A stretch of DNA of 64,000 nt. Source: Kribbella sp. NBC_00382 (GTDB taxonomy: Bacteria > Actinomycetota > Actinomycetes > Propionibacteriales > Kribbellaceae). The stretch spans positions 4,402,001-4,466,000 of the forward strand of contig NZ_CP107954.1 in NCBI RefSeq assembly GCF_036067295.1. Reading direction: 5' to 3'. Made by a program: the position numbers and the translations under genes. A model generated the notes under the pieces. The model searched no databases. It saw only the letters and a program-made list of their open reading frames with translations, and was not told the origin of the DNA. Within the stretch, counting starts at the first letter, position 1; the number at the start of each line of letters is the position of its first letter. This document shows positions 41,286 to 49,654 of this stretch, one piece after another.

Positions 41286-41908
41286 AGGTGCTGTTGGTCG
41301 ACGACCATGTGGTGGTCCGGGCCGGACTGCGGGCGCTGCTCGAGGGGGAGCCCGGGTTCGAGGTGGTCGGTGAGACCGGCGACGGCGGAACGGCGATCCG
41401 GCTCGCGCTCGACCTCCAGCCTGACCTGGTACTGATGGATCTGCGGCTGGCAGCGGGCGGAATGGACGGGATCGAGGCCACGCGACGGCTCGCCGGTCTG
41501 ATGCCTGGCGTGAAGATCGTCGTGCTGACCAGCCACGGCACCCGGACCGACGTCGCCCTGGCCCTGGCGGCGGGTGCTCGTGGGTACGTCCTGAAGGCCG
41601 GGCAGCCGGACGAGTTGTTCCGTGCGCTCCGGACCGCGAACGACGGTGGTACCGGCATCGCGCAGGAGGCCGTCGGCCTGCTCGTCGACGAGGTGACCTC
41701 GCCGGCCACGGCGTTGAGCGATCGCGAGGTCGAGGTCGTCCGCCTCCTTGCCGAGGGCCGCAGCAACCGCGAGATCGCCGCCGAACTCTTCCTCAGCGAG
41801 GCGACGGTCAAGACCCACCTGGTCCGCATCTACCGCAAGCTCGAGGCAACCAACCGAGCGGGCGCCGTCACGGAAGCGCTGCGTCGCGGACTCGTACAGC
41901 TGGGCTGA
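41282..41908 (+). CDS. NarL/LuxR-type response regulator
   Basis: 208 residues. The receiver domain begins MKVLLVDDHVVVRAG with the acidic pocket and phospho-Asp in LVLMDLRLA; Lys in YVLKAGQ closes the site. The C-terminal LuxR HTH reads LSDREVEVVRLLAEGRSNREIAAELFLSEATVKTH. Cognate to the kinase just upstream, with coupled translation. The targets are unknown; the M4 protease gene 320 bp downstream and the solute-binding protein gene upstream are candidates. Confidence 0.94.
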   Translation: MKVLLVDDHVVVRAGLRALLEGEPGFEVVGETGDGGTAIRLALDLQPDLVLMDLRLAAGGMDGIEATRRLAGLMPGVKIVVLTSHGTRTDVALALAAGARGYVLKAGQPDELFRALRTANDGGTGIAQEAVGLLVDEVTSPATALSDREVEVVRLLAEGRSNREIAAELFLSEATVKTHLVRIYRKLEATNRAGAVTEALRRGLVQLG

Positions 41909-42228
41909 TGGCTGACCGGAAAACCGGCGCCGAACTGGCCAGGGCGGCCCGTCCATGTCCTGTCCAGCAGGCCAGGAAAGCGATGTCCGGACCGTGACAA
42001 CGTCGTCACTTGGCGTGTTGGTGTCAGCGGCATTTCCGCGCCTTGCCGGGGAATATGCGCGGGCATAGTGTCCGTCCGCGCGCTCTACCGGGCGGTAAAA
42101 CGATTGTGAGGACCGTGTAGTACGCAAGGTGGGGAGCCGGAGCGTTCCAGGCGGAGATTGGTGCAGCTGCCTGCCAGCCCGGCGTTGCGCGATCCGCCCA
42201 GCACCATTTTCGCGAAGGGACCACACCG
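41909..42228. other. 320-bp intergenic region, likely promoter of the M4 protease
   Basis: No convincing gene on either strand. The last 15 bases give a good ribosome-binding site (GAAGGGA, 42217 area) for the protease ATG. TGGTGC near 42164 and GCACCA near 42202 could pair to form a 5' UTR hairpin, weakly. I see no clear operator palindrome. Confidence 0.4.
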
Positions 42229-44535
42229 ATGGTCTTGTTTCAGCGTTCCCGCAAACCCGCCACCGTCCTGGCGATCCTCAGCCTCTCAGTAGCCACCGCT
42301 GCTGCGCTGGGGACCTCGGCCTCCAGCGCCGCGCCGAGCGCGGCACCCCCGCCAAGGCCGACACAGGCCCAGTCGAAGGCGTTCGCGGCCAAGACCGCGA
42401 CGTCGCTGGTGGCGGCCCGTCCTGCCGCGTTGCATGCCGGCAGGAGCGACAGCTTCATCGCAAAACCCGTGATCTCCGACCCGTCCGGGCTGCAGTACGT
42501 GCCGTACGAGCGGACCTTCAAGGGGCTTCCCGTCGTCGGCGGTGACTTCGTCGTCGTCACCGACGCCGCCGGTGCCGTCAAGGCAACCTCGGTCTCGCAG
42601 ACCGCCGCGATTCCCGACCTGGCGACGAAGGCCGGTATCAGCGCCGCGACCGCCAAGGCGACCGCGACCAAGCAGCTCAAGGTCGTCACCTCGAGCACCA
42701 CCCCGACGCTCGCCGTCTACACACTCGGCGGCACGCCCAAGCTGGCCTGGCAGTCCAGGGTCACCGGCAGGAACGCCACCGAGCCTTCGAGCTTGTCCGT
42801 GTACGTCGATGCGGCGACCGGCAAGGTACTCGGTACCCAGGAGCACGTGATGGCAGGCAACGGTACGGCTGCGTACAGCGGCCCGAACCCGGTGCACCTG
42901 GACACCACGCTCACCGGTAGCACGTACTCGATGAAGGACCCGAACACCACCAACCAGTCCTGCCAGGACGCGGCGAACAACACCACGTTCTCCGGTCCGG
43001 ACGACAACTGGGGCAACGGCACCGCCACCAACAAGGAGACCGGCTGCGTCGACGCGCTCTTCTCGGCGCAGACCGAGAAGGCGATGCTGAGCAGCTGGCT
43101 CGGCCGCAACGGTTTCGACGGCTCGGGCGGCGGCTGGCCGATCCGCGTCGGACTGAACGACCTGAACGCCTACTACGACGGCACGCAGGTTCAGATCGGT
43201 CACAACCAGGCCAACCAGTGGATCGGTTCGATGGACGTCGTGGGCCACGAGCTCGGCCACGGCATCGACGACCACACCCCGGGTGGCATCTCGGGTTCGG
43301 GTACGCAGGAGTTCGTCGCCGACACCTTCGGTGCGGCAACGGAGTTCTTCAGCAACCAGGGCGCCTCGTTCGACCCGCCGGACTTCCTCGTCGGCGAGGA
43401 GATCAACCTGGTCGGCAGCGGCCCGATCCGCAACATGTACAACCCGTCGGCGGTCGGCGACCCGAACTGCTACTCGAGCTCGATCCCGGGCTCCGAGGTG
43501 CACGCCGCGGCCGGTCCGGGCGACCACTGGTTCGTGCTGTTGTCCCAGGGCAGCGGCGGCTCGCCGGCCGTGTCGACCTGCAACAGCTCGACGGTGACCG
43601 GTCTGGGCATCCAGAAGGCCATCAAGATCATGTACAACGCGATGCTGATGAAGACGAGCAGCAGCTCGTACCTGAAGTACCGCACCTGGACGCTGACCGC
43701 TGCCAAGAACCTGTACCCGGGCAGCTGCACCGAGTTCAACACCGTCAAGGCGGCGTGGGACGCGGTAAGCGTTCCGGCGCAGGCCGCTGACCCGACCTGC
43801 AGCGTCAGCGGCGGCGTCACCGTCGGCAACCCGGGCAACAAGTCCGGCGTCGTCGGTACCGCGATCGCGTCGTTCACGCTGTCGGCCACCGGCGGCACCG
43901 CGCCGTACACCTGGTCGGCCACCGGCCTGCCGGGTGGCGTCACGATCGGCTCCTCGACCGGCACCATCTCCGGTACGCCGACCGCCGCGGGCACCTTCAA
44001 CGTCACCGCAACGGCGACCGCGAGTGCCGGTGGATCCGGTAGCACCTCGTTCACCTTCACCATCACCGGTGGCGGCGGCGGATGCTCCGGTCAGGTCATC
44101 GGCAACCCAGGCTTCGAGGCCGCTAGCGCAGCACCGTGGACGGCCTCTTCCGGAGTGATCGACAGCTCCGCCGGCCAGCCGGCTCACGGCGGTGCGAAGA
44201 AGGCGTGGCTCGACGGCTACGGAACGACTCACACCGACACGCTGAGCCAGTCCGTCACCATCCCGGCCGGCTGCCACGGGACCCTGTCCTTCTGGCTGCA
44301 CATCGACACGGGTGAGACCACCACCACGGTCCAGTACGACAAGCTGACCGTGAAGGCGGGCGCCACGACGCTGGCCACGTACTCCAACCTCAACAAGGCC
44401 GCGGGCTACACGCTGCGGTCCTTCGACGTCTCGTCCCTCGCGGGCACGACGTCCACCATCACCTTCACCGGCACCGAAGACAGCTCCCTCCAGACCTCGT
44501 TCGTCATCGACGACACAGGCCTCAACCTGAGCTGA
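42229..44535 (+). CDS. Secreted M4 (thermolysin-like) metalloprotease with C-terminal accessory domains
   Basis: 768 residues. Sec signal (VLAILSLSVATAAALGTSASSAA), then FTP/PepSY propeptide (SGLQYVPYERTFKGLPVVGGDF), then M4 catalytic domain with HELGHGIDDHTPGG (HExxH; the third ligand Glu in QEFVADTFGAATEF) and HAAAGPGDHWF near the proton-donor His. After about residue 525 there is an Ig-like putative domain (GGVTVGNPGNKSGVVGTAIAS, TAPYTWSATGLPGGVTIGSS) and a C-terminal beta-sandwich (GNPGFEAASAAPWTASSGVI). Extracellular, self-activating protease for nutrient protein or defence. A terminator hairpin follows at once. Confidence 0.94.
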   Translation: MVLFQRSRKPATVLAILSLSVATAAALGTSASSAAPSAAPPPRPTQAQSKAFAAKTATSLVAARPAALHAGRSDSFIAKPVISDPSGLQYVPYERTFKGLPVVGGDFVVVTDAAGAVKATSVSQTAAIPDLATKAGISAATAKATATKQLKVVTSSTTPTLAVYTLGGTPKLAWQSRVTGRNATEPSSLSVYVDAATGKVLGTQEHVMAGNGTAAYSGPNPVHLDTTLTGSTYSMKDPNTTNQSCQDAANNTTFSGPDDNWGNGTATNKETGCVDALFSAQTEKAMLSSWLGRNGFDGSGGGWPIRVGLNDLNAYYDGTQVQIGHNQANQWIGSMDVVGHELGHGIDDHTPGGISGSGTQEFVADTFGAATEFFSNQGASFDPPDFLVGEEINLVGSGPIRNMYNPSAVGDPNCYSSSIPGSEVHAAAGPGDHWFVLLSQGSGGSPAVSTCNSSTVTGLGIQKAIKIMYNAMLMKTSSSSYLKYRTWTLTAAKNLYPGSCTEFNTVKAAWDAVSVPAQAADPTCSVSGGVTVGNPGNKSGVVGTAIASFTLSATGGTAPYTWSATGLPGGVTIGSSTGTISGTPTAAGTFNVTATATASAGGSGSTSFTFTITGGGGGCSGQVIGNPGFEAASAAPWTASSGVIDSSAGQPAHGGAKKAWLDGYGTTHTDTLSQSVTIPAGCHGTLSFWLHIDTGETTTTVQYDKLTVKAGATTLATYSNLNKAAGYTLRSFDVSSLAGTTSTITFTGTEDSSLQTSFVIDDTGLNLS

Positions 44536-44545
44536 CCTGATGACG

Positions 44546-44579
44546 GGCCCCGGCAACCTCCCAATAGGTTGCCGGGGCC
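44546..44579. terminator. Bidirectional terminator after the M4 protease
   Basis: GGCCCCGGCAACCT (44546-44559), loop CCCAAT, AGGTTGCCGGGGCC (44566-44579): a perfect 14-bp stem, 10 bp after the protease stop and 3 bp before the end of the convergent TetR gene. Confidence 0.88.
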
Positions 44580-44582
44580 TCG

Positions 44583-45170
44583 TCATGTCTGGCTCAAATA
44601 CTGGGTGACCAGGTGGTTGGTGTATTTGCGGGGGACTGGTTCGCCGGTGATGAGGACTCGGTAGTAGAGGGGGCTGACGAGTTGCTCGACGGCGAAGTCG
44701 ATGTCTGTGTCGGCGGGGAGGTCGCCGCGGGCGATTGCTTGGCGGAATGGCCGACTGTCGCGGTCGCGCTGGTGGGTGAGGTGGTCGGCGCGGAGGCGGT
44801 CGGCGACTGCTGGGTCGTGCTGGGCCTGGCCGGCTAGTGCGCGGAAAACGGCGCCGGCGTCCGTTTTGGTGAGGAAGTCGGCGATACGGGCGAGGTGGCG
44901 GCGGAGGTCCGCGGCCAGGTCTCCGGTGTCGGGCGGTGTCAGGTACTGCGCTGCGTCGTCGACGAACGCCTCGATCAGAATCTCCGTCTTGGACGGCCAC
45001 CAGCGGTAGATCGTCTGCTTGGCGACCCCGGCCCGCATCGCGATGCCTTCGACCGTCAGGCCCGCGAACCCCTTCTCCACCAGCAGATCGTCGGCTGCCT
45101 CGAGCACGGCCTGCCGCGCCTCCTCGCTCCGCCCATGCCTGTTCCCGTGGTGCACTGCCGGCCTCCTCAT
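44583..45170 (-). CDS. TetR family transcriptional regulator
   Basis: 195 residues. HTH: ARQAVLEAADDLLVEKGFAGLTVEGIAMRAGVAKQTIYRWWPSKTEIL in sequence; the QTIYRWWPSK string marks the TetR subgroup with a TetR_C_16-like ligand domain. It is divergent from an O-methyltransferase gene with 44 bp between the starts, so it probably controls that gene. Two direct GTCTAG repeats lie in the shared region. The ligand is unknown. ATG 45170 is the first start; a few residues precede the helix. Confidence 0.9.
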   Translation of the reverse strand: MRRPAVHHGNRHGRSEEARQAVLEAADDLLVEKGFAGLTVEGIAMRAGVAKQTIYRWWPSKTEILIEAFVDDAAQYLTPPDTGDLAADLRRHLARIADFLTKTDAGAVFRALAGQAQHDPAVADRLRADHLTHQRDRDSRPFRQAIARGDLPADTDIDFAVEQLVSPLYYRVLITGEPVPRKYTNHLVTQYLSQT

Positions 45171-45180
45171 GGTCTCTCTT

Positions 45181-45204
45181 GTCTAGACCATACGTTGCGT
45201 CTAG
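45181..45204. promoter_or_regulatory. Repeated GTCTAG boxes between TetR and methyltransferase
   Basis: GTCTAG at 45181-45186 (inside the palindrome TCTAGA) and again at 45199-45204, 18 bp apart start to start, in the 44-bp divergent promoter. The spacing places both on about the same face of the helix. Candidate TetR operator. Confidence 0.4.
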
Positions 45205-45214
45205 CCTAACGATC

Positions 45215-45865
45215 ATGACCAACACACTGCAAAGCCCAGCGGTCCAGAAGGTCCTCGACCGCCTGTTCGAGGATGCGAAACGCGACGACGAGGTACGTTC
45301 GCCGGGCGGAGACGGCTTCTCGTATGAATCGGCGTCCGCCCAGGAGCGTGCCGATGCCCTCGCCGACATCTACATGCCCATCTCCGCCGCCGGCGGCGCC
45401 CTGCTCTACTCCCTGATTCGAGCCGCCCGCCCCACGACGGTGGTCGAGTTCGGTACGTCGTACGGCATCTCCACCATCTACCTGGCAGCCGCAGTCGCCG
45501 ACAACGGCACCGGCCAGGTCCTCACCACCGAACTCAGCGAAACCAAGATCGCCGCCGCCCAAGCAAACCTCAAAGAAGCCGGCGTCGCAGAACCAGTGAC
45601 GATCCTCCCCGGCGACGCCCTAGCCACCCTCGCCGATGTCCCCGGCCCCATCGGCCTGCTCCTCCTAGACGGCTGGAAAGACCTCTGCCTCCCCGTACTA
45701 CGTCTGCTCGAAGACCGTCTCGCCCCCGGCGCCCTGGTAGTCGCCGACGACAGCTCTTTCCCCAGCATGTCCGACTACCTCGCCTACATCCGCAACCCAG
45801 CGAACGGCTACATAACCACCTCATTCCCAGTAGAAGACGGCATGGAAATCAGCTGCCGCGCGTGA
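45215..45865 (+). CDS. SAM-dependent O-methyltransferase (class I, Methyltransf_24/3)
   Basis: 216 residues. SAM-binding motif I TVVEFGTSYGISTIYLAAAV, motif II region GQVLTTELSETKIAAAQANL and the motif IV region LLLLDGWKDLCLPVLRLLE; Asp/Lys residues of GWKD fit the metal-dependent catechol-type O-methyltransferases. The substrate is unknown. ATG 45215 has no strong Shine-Dalgarno and lies close to the divergent TetR promoter, so the message may be leaderless or nearly so. Its 3' end lies 12 bp from a palindromic repeat element. Confidence 0.9.
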   Translation: MTNTLQSPAVQKVLDRLFEDAKRDDEVRSPGGDGFSYESASAQERADALADIYMPISAAGGALLYSLIRAARPTTVVEFGTSYGISTIYLAAAVADNGTGQVLTTELSETKIAAAQANLKEAGVAEPVTILPGDALATLADVPGPIGLLLLDGWKDLCLPVLRLLEDRLAPGALVVADDSSFPSMSDYLAYIRNPANGYITTSFPVEDGMEISCRA

Positions 45866-45877
45866 ATCGTCGGTGCC

Positions 45878-45968
45878 CCATTTGAGGGGTCAACCCCTCA
45901 GTTTGTGGGTTGCCTCGCCAGTATTCGACGGGGCAACCCACCATCTGCGGGGTTATCCCCTCAAATGG
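45878..45968. repeat. Palindromic repeat element, copy 2
   Basis: Outer arms CCATTTGAGGGG-TCAACCCC (45878-45897) and GGGGTTATCCCC-TCAAATGG (45949-45968) pair at 18 of 20 positions. Inner arms TGGGTTGCC (45906-45914) and GGCAACCCA (45932-45940) are perfect and identical to the core of the element at 13327-13417. Its length, 91 bp, is the same. It lies between the convergent methyltransferase and lipase genes, where it could also end transcription. Confidence 0.8.
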
Positions 45969-45989
45969 CTCGCGGGAGGGGCGCGCGGG

Positions 45990-47186
45990 TTAGTTCAAGG
46001 TCATCCGGGGTTCGCCGTTTGCCAAGCCGGTGCCGGCGATTGTGCAGGTGCCGCCTCGGTTGAGGGTGTAGGTCTGGCGGACGCAGTTGCGGAGGGCCAG
46101 TTGGCCCCAGTAGTTGGGGTGGATGGATTCCTGGATGAAGTAGTTCGAGCCGACCGTGGTGACGGTGCGGATCTGGTTGATCCATTCGGTCTTGTCGACG
46201 GCGGTGGGTTGGGTCCAGGACGACAGGCCTACCTCTTCGTACAGGCCGACCGCCTTCTCGCAGAGGCGCCGGCCGTTGAAGGTCGACTGGAGTTCCAGCA
46301 AGCGCGTGTTGGTCAGGCCGGATTGACCGATGGCGGCGCGGACCGTGCTGTTGATCGTCGGAAGAGCGGTCGCGTTGGCCCAGTCGGCATCAGCGTTCCA
46401 GAAGCCGCAGCCGCCGGTGCTCTGCCGGGTGAAGCCGGATTGGCCGTACCGAAACCCACTAGCAGAAGGGATCGGAGACGGGTACGTCTGCACGAGCAGC
46501 GTCCACGCGTTGTCGCCATACCCCGCGTTGCGCATCGCGGTACGGACGTTCTGGAACGCCGTCGCGATCCGCCCGCGAATGGTCGTCACATTGGCGGAGG
46601 TGAAGTTGGCGACGACCGACGAGTCGTCGCGGCAGTAGTCGGGGTTCCAGGACGGCGACAGCAGGAAGTCGCTCACGCAGGACTGCACGACGGACGCGAA
46701 GTTGAAGTCGTTGCCGCCGATCGAGACGACCACCTGCTTGACGTTGTGCCCGGCCGCGAACTGCTGCAGCAGCTTCGCCTGACCCAGATGCCCGGCGCCG
46801 TCGTCGTAGAAGTCGAGCCCGGGCTTGAAGTCGTCGCCGGCAGAGGTGCCGGTACGAGCGCCGGAGCAGGCCAGGTTGAGGCCGCCGACGCCGCCGCCGA
46901 TGTAGGCCTCGGCCGACTTGCTGCGGTGGCAGCGGGGGATCGTCTCGGCGGTACCGGCTGCGTTGTCGTGGTAGGCGTGGGCGCCGAGCGCGTCGGCCGG
47001 TGCCTCGGAGTTGTTGGAGCTGCCGGCCCAGCGGCCCGCTTCGCCGGAGATGTACGAGTCGCCGACGGTCACGACGTACGGCGTACCGGAGCCGGGACCG
47101 TCTGCGTGGGCTGCTGGGGCGGTGACGACCAGGCTGCCGGCCGTCAGGGTGAGTGCGGTGATGGTCAAGGACAGACGTCTGGGCAC
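45990..47186 (-). CDS. Secreted SGNH/GDSL-family lipase or esterase
   Basis: 398 residues. Sec signal (VPRRLSLTITALTLTAGSLVVTAPAAHA), then the block I serine in VTVGDSYISGE, block III Asn in SIGGNDFNF, and block V Asp/His region in ESIHPNYWGQ. Eight or so cysteines suggest disulfides, as in Streptomyces SEST-like esterases. It hydrolyses acyl esters outside the cell; the substrate is unknown. GTG 47186 is preceded by GGAGG at 5-6 bp; ATG 47219 upstream is less likely. Confidence 0.92.
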   Translation of the reverse strand: MPRRLSLTITALTLTAGSLVVTAPAAHADGPGSGTPYVVTVGDSYISGEAGRWAGSSNNSEAPADALGAHAYHDNAAGTAETIPRCHRSKSAEAYIGGGVGGLNLACSGARTGTSAGDDFKPGLDFYDDGAGHLGQAKLLQQFAAGHNVKQVVVSIGGNDFNFASVVQSCVSDFLLSPSWNPDYCRDDSSVVANFTSANVTTIRGRIATAFQNVRTAMRNAGYGDNAWTLLVQTYPSPIPSASGFRYGQSGFTRQSTGGCGFWNADADWANATALPTINSTVRAAIGQSGLTNTRLLELQSTFNGRRLCEKAVGLYEEVGLSSWTQPTAVDKTEWINQIRTVTTVGSNYFIQESIHPNYWGQLALRNCVRQTYTLNRGGTCTIAGTGLANGEPRMTLN

Positions 47187-47211
47187 AAGGGCCTCCTCGC
47201 CGGGGCGGGCA

Positions 47212-47239
47212 GTGACCATTCGGACCCCGTGATGGTCAC
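47212..47239. promoter_or_regulatory. Inverted repeat upstream of the GDSL lipase
   Basis: GTGACCAT (47212-47219) and ATGGTCAC (47232-47239) form a perfect 8-bp inverted repeat with a 12-bp spacer, 26-53 bp ahead of the lipase start on the minus strand. It could be an operator or a 5' UTR hairpin. Confidence 0.4.
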
Positions 47240-47320
47240 CGTGCAGCGAGAATGTACTCCCGGGTAATCAAGGAAAACAGACCGAGTGTGCTGGCACGTT
47301 TGCGCCCTGTCACCACCGGG

Positions 47321-48037
47321 TCAATTAGTGCCGGACTGAACCGGAGCCGGGTAATGCGTTGACCACCAGGCCTGCCAGCGTTCGCCGAGTTGTTCGCGCT
47401 CGTTGTCGTCCAGGCCGTACAGGGTCAGTACCGCCATCGCCGCACCCGACGGCTTCGTCTCGCCGGGCGCGATGTAGCTGAGCACGAGCAACCCATCGCC
47501 CCACTGGTCCACGGTCAGCCCGACCTGGTGCTCGGAGCGGAACCACACCGACCCACTCAATGACTCACCGACCACCTCGGCCGAGTACGCCAACCCGACC
47601 GCCGCATCTAGGCCCAACTGCTCCGCCGGCCCGGTACTACGAACACCATTCCCCGAATAGAACAAAGTTCGCCGCCCCTCACCCGGATGCCGCTCCAAAG
47701 CGAACCGCAACTGGTGGAGGAACGTGATCCACCCCTCGGTGATGTCGTCGTAGTACGCGTCCCAGTCCGGATTCACCCCGTACGCCGCCCGCGTCAAGGT
47801 GACCTTCGAGCCACCCTCCCAGGGCTCGACCGCGAACCGGTCGCCGTTCGGGCTGGTCAGCGTGTGGCCGTCCTCGACGGTGTCGTCGCTGAAGTAGATC
47901 AGGTCGATCTCGGCATCCAGCTGCGGATCCTCCCAGCCGTGCCAGTGCCGGATCTTCTCCTTGTCGCGCAGTGCGTCCCAGACGGCGTCGACCGGCGCGG
48001 CCACGACCACCACGATCTCGGGTGCGTCCTTGCTCAT
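47321..48037 (-). CDS. SRPBCC domain protein
   Basis: 238 residues, SRPBCC/AHSA1-like: EIVVVVAAPVDAVWDALRDKEKIRHWHGWEDPQLDAEID at the N terminus, ITEGWITFLHQLRFALE as the long helix, then a second, divergent half (GLTVDQWGDGLLVLSYIAPG) that looks like a partial repeat of the fold. ATG 48037 overlaps the stop of the ArsR-type gene by 4 bp (ATGA), so it is the second gene of a regulator-SRPBCC pair, a common combination. Function unknown. Confidence 0.85.
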   Translation of the reverse strand: MSKDAPEIVVVVAAPVDAVWDALRDKEKIRHWHGWEDPQLDAEIDLIYFSDDTVEDGHTLTSPNGDRFAVEPWEGGSKVTLTRAAYGVNPDWDAYYDDITEGWITFLHQLRFALERHPGEGRRTLFYSGNGVRSTGPAEQLGLDAAVGLAYSAEVVGESLSGSVWFRSEHQVGLTVDQWGDGLLVLSYIAPGETKPSGAAMAVLTLYGLDDNEREQLGERWQAWWSTHYPAPVQSGTN

Positions 48038-48636
48038 GCCTTCTCTCCTTCTGTACTTGAAGAATCCGTACGCGAAGAATCCGTACTCCGAGCCGCCGGG
48101 TGACCGCCCGCGATCAACCGATAAGGCCGCCCGCCGTCGGTGTCGAACGACTCGATGACCTGTCGAACGGCCTCGGTCAGCGCGTCGGTGAAGCGATGCA
48201 CATCGCCCGGCTCCGCAAGCCGCACCGAAGCCTCGAGCGTGAAGGTCAGCAGCCGCTTGCCTGCAGCATCAGCCGTGTTCTGCATCCGGGCCACATCGCG
48301 AACGGTGCCGGCGGCAACCTCCACCAGATGCTCGGCCGCGTACTGATCGCCGATCTGACTGAAGGCCCGTCCCATCACGGCCGGGTCGACGACGAAGGAG
48401 CCGGAGGTCGCGCGCAGGATCCGCTCGACGCAACCACGCCGCTGCCGCTCCTCGACCAGCTCCACCAGCCCGGCCTTCTCGAGTTCACGCAAGTGGTAGT
48501 TGACCCGCTGTCGAGGCAACTCCAGCGCCGCGGCCAACTGAGTCCCCGAGGCCAGCTCCTGCAACAGATCGAGCAACTTCCGCCGCAACGGCGACAGCGC
48601 CGCCCGCACCTTCTCCGGCTCCTCCAGCAACTTCAT
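48034..48636 (-). CDS. ArsR-like winged-helix regulator
   Basis: 200 residues. HTH: LSPLRRKLLDLLQELASGTQLAAALELPRQRVNYHLRELEKAGLVELVEERQRRGCVERILRAT, the ArsR_5/DUF5937-like type, followed by a helical C-terminal domain (MGRAFSQIGDQYAAEHLVEVAAGTV). No metal-binding Cys pair of classical ArsR is visible, so the signal is probably not metal. It is the first gene of a two-gene operon with an SRPBCC protein. The Ser/Thr-rich tail (STDSSRTDSSSTE) is coded by a short direct repeat (GAAGAATCCGTAC twice). Confidence 0.88.
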   Translation of the reverse strand: MKLLEEPEKVRAALSPLRRKLLDLLQELASGTQLAAALELPRQRVNYHLRELEKAGLVELVEERQRRGCVERILRATSGSFVVDPAVMGRAFSQIGDQYAAEHLVEVAAGTVRDVARMQNTADAAGKRLLTFTLEASVRLAEPGDVHRFTDALTEAVRQVIESFDTDGGRPYRLIAGGHPAARSTDSSRTDSSSTEGEKA

Positions 48637-48653
48637 GCCACCAGGCTCGTATC

Positions 48654-48668
48654 GACAGTTAATTTGTC
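48654..48668. promoter_or_regulatory. A/T-rich inverted repeat between ArsR-type and nucleotidyltransferase genes
   Basis: GACA-GTTAATT-TGTC in the 58-bp gap between divergent genes. It is the only A/T-rich part of the gap and is centred about 25 bp from the ArsR-type start. Candidate operator; short arms. Confidence 0.3.
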
Positions 48669-48694
48669 AATATGAGGTGAGAGAGCATGAGGGC

Positions 48695-49654
48695 ATGGTG
48701 ATCGAGGGGCCGCAGTTGCCAGTGGGGACTCAGGTGGTGTTGCGGGTCGAGCGGCGCGACAGAGCCGGCGGCAGTGCGCAACGTGGGGCGACCGGACGGG
48801 TCACCGGGGTGACGAGCGATGGGCAGTACGTCGTCACGCTGGTCGACGGGCGGGAGGCGACGGCCAAACGCGATCAGCTCAGCCTGCGTACGGCGTACCA
48901 GAGTGAAGCTGTTGCGGTGGATCAGCCGGATGGGGACCGGCTGGTGCTCGAGCACACCATCTACGCGGCTGTTGTCGGGTCGCGGGCGTTCGGGCTGGAC
49001 ACGGATGCCTCGGACACCGACACGCGGGGCGTCTATGTCGCGCCGACCGAGGCGTTCTGGTCGCTCGGCAAGCCGCCGATGCACGTCGACGGGCCAAAAG
49101 AAGAGTGGTTCTCGTGGGAGGTCGAGCGCTTCTGCGAGCTTGCGCTGAAGGCCAATCCCAACTTGCTCGAAGTGCTGCATTCGCCGTTGGTGGTCAAGCA
49201 GACGCCGCTCGGTGAGGAGTTGGTTGATCTAAAACGAGACTTCCTGTCGCAGCTCGCCTACCAGACCTACTCGGGCTACGTGCTGAGCCAGTTCAAGAAG
49301 ATCGAGGCGGACTACCGGCGTGACGGCGCCCCCAAGTGGAAGCACGTCATGCACCTCATCCGCTTGTTGCTCGCGGCCCGTACTCTGCTCACCGACGGCG
49401 AGCTGATCGTTGATGTCGGCCCCCATCGCGAACGCCTGCTGGCGGTCAAGCGAGGCGAGCTGCCCTGGGATGAGGTCGAGCGCTGGCGGCTCGCCCTGCA
49501 CGGCGACCTCGAGAACGCCTTGCAGAAAACAGTTCTGCCCGCGGTACCGAATGTCGCTAGGGTTGACGCTTGGCTCAGATCGGTCCGGAGGAGGAGCATC
49601 GGTGACGCGTGCCGGTGCGGCTGGCCGGCGATGATGGATCGGAGCTCGGGATAG
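48695..49654 (+). CDS. Pol beta-type nucleotidyltransferase
   Basis: 319 residues. The first ~70 residues form a small beta-rich domain (VGTQVVLRVERRDR, GQYVVTLVDGREATA). Then the nucleotidyltransferase core: YAAVVGSRAFGLDTDASDTDTRGVYVAP, with GSRAFG and the DSDTD-like acidic pair, and EVERFCELALKANPNLLEVLHSPLVV. This is the predicted nucleotidyltransferase group common in actinobacteria, often in tandem pairs; the acceptor is unknown. The C terminus after VRRRSIGD looks random, and a paralogue remnant follows in the same frame. Confidence 0.85.
   Translation: MVIEGPQLPVGTQVVLRVERRDRAGGSAQRGATGRVTGVTSDGQYVVTLVDGREATAKRDQLSLRTAYQSEAVAVDQPDGDRLVLEHTIYAAVVGSRAFGLDTDASDTDTRGVYVAPTEAFWSLGKPPMHVDGPKEEWFSWEVERFCELALKANPNLLEVLHSPLVVKQTPLGEELVDLKRDFLSQLAYQTYSGYVLSQFKKIEADYRRDGAPKWKHVMHLIRLLLAARTLLTDGELIVDVGPHRERLLAVKRGELPWDEVERWRLALHGDLENALQKTVLPAVPNVARVDAWLRSVRRRSIGDACRCGWPAMMDRSSG

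Noticed and set aside
42286..45369. 1027-residue open frame on the minus strand
   Set aside because: Antisense to the M4 protease and TetR genes; low-complexity Arg/Gly/Val composition typical of a shadow frame in G+C-rich DNA.
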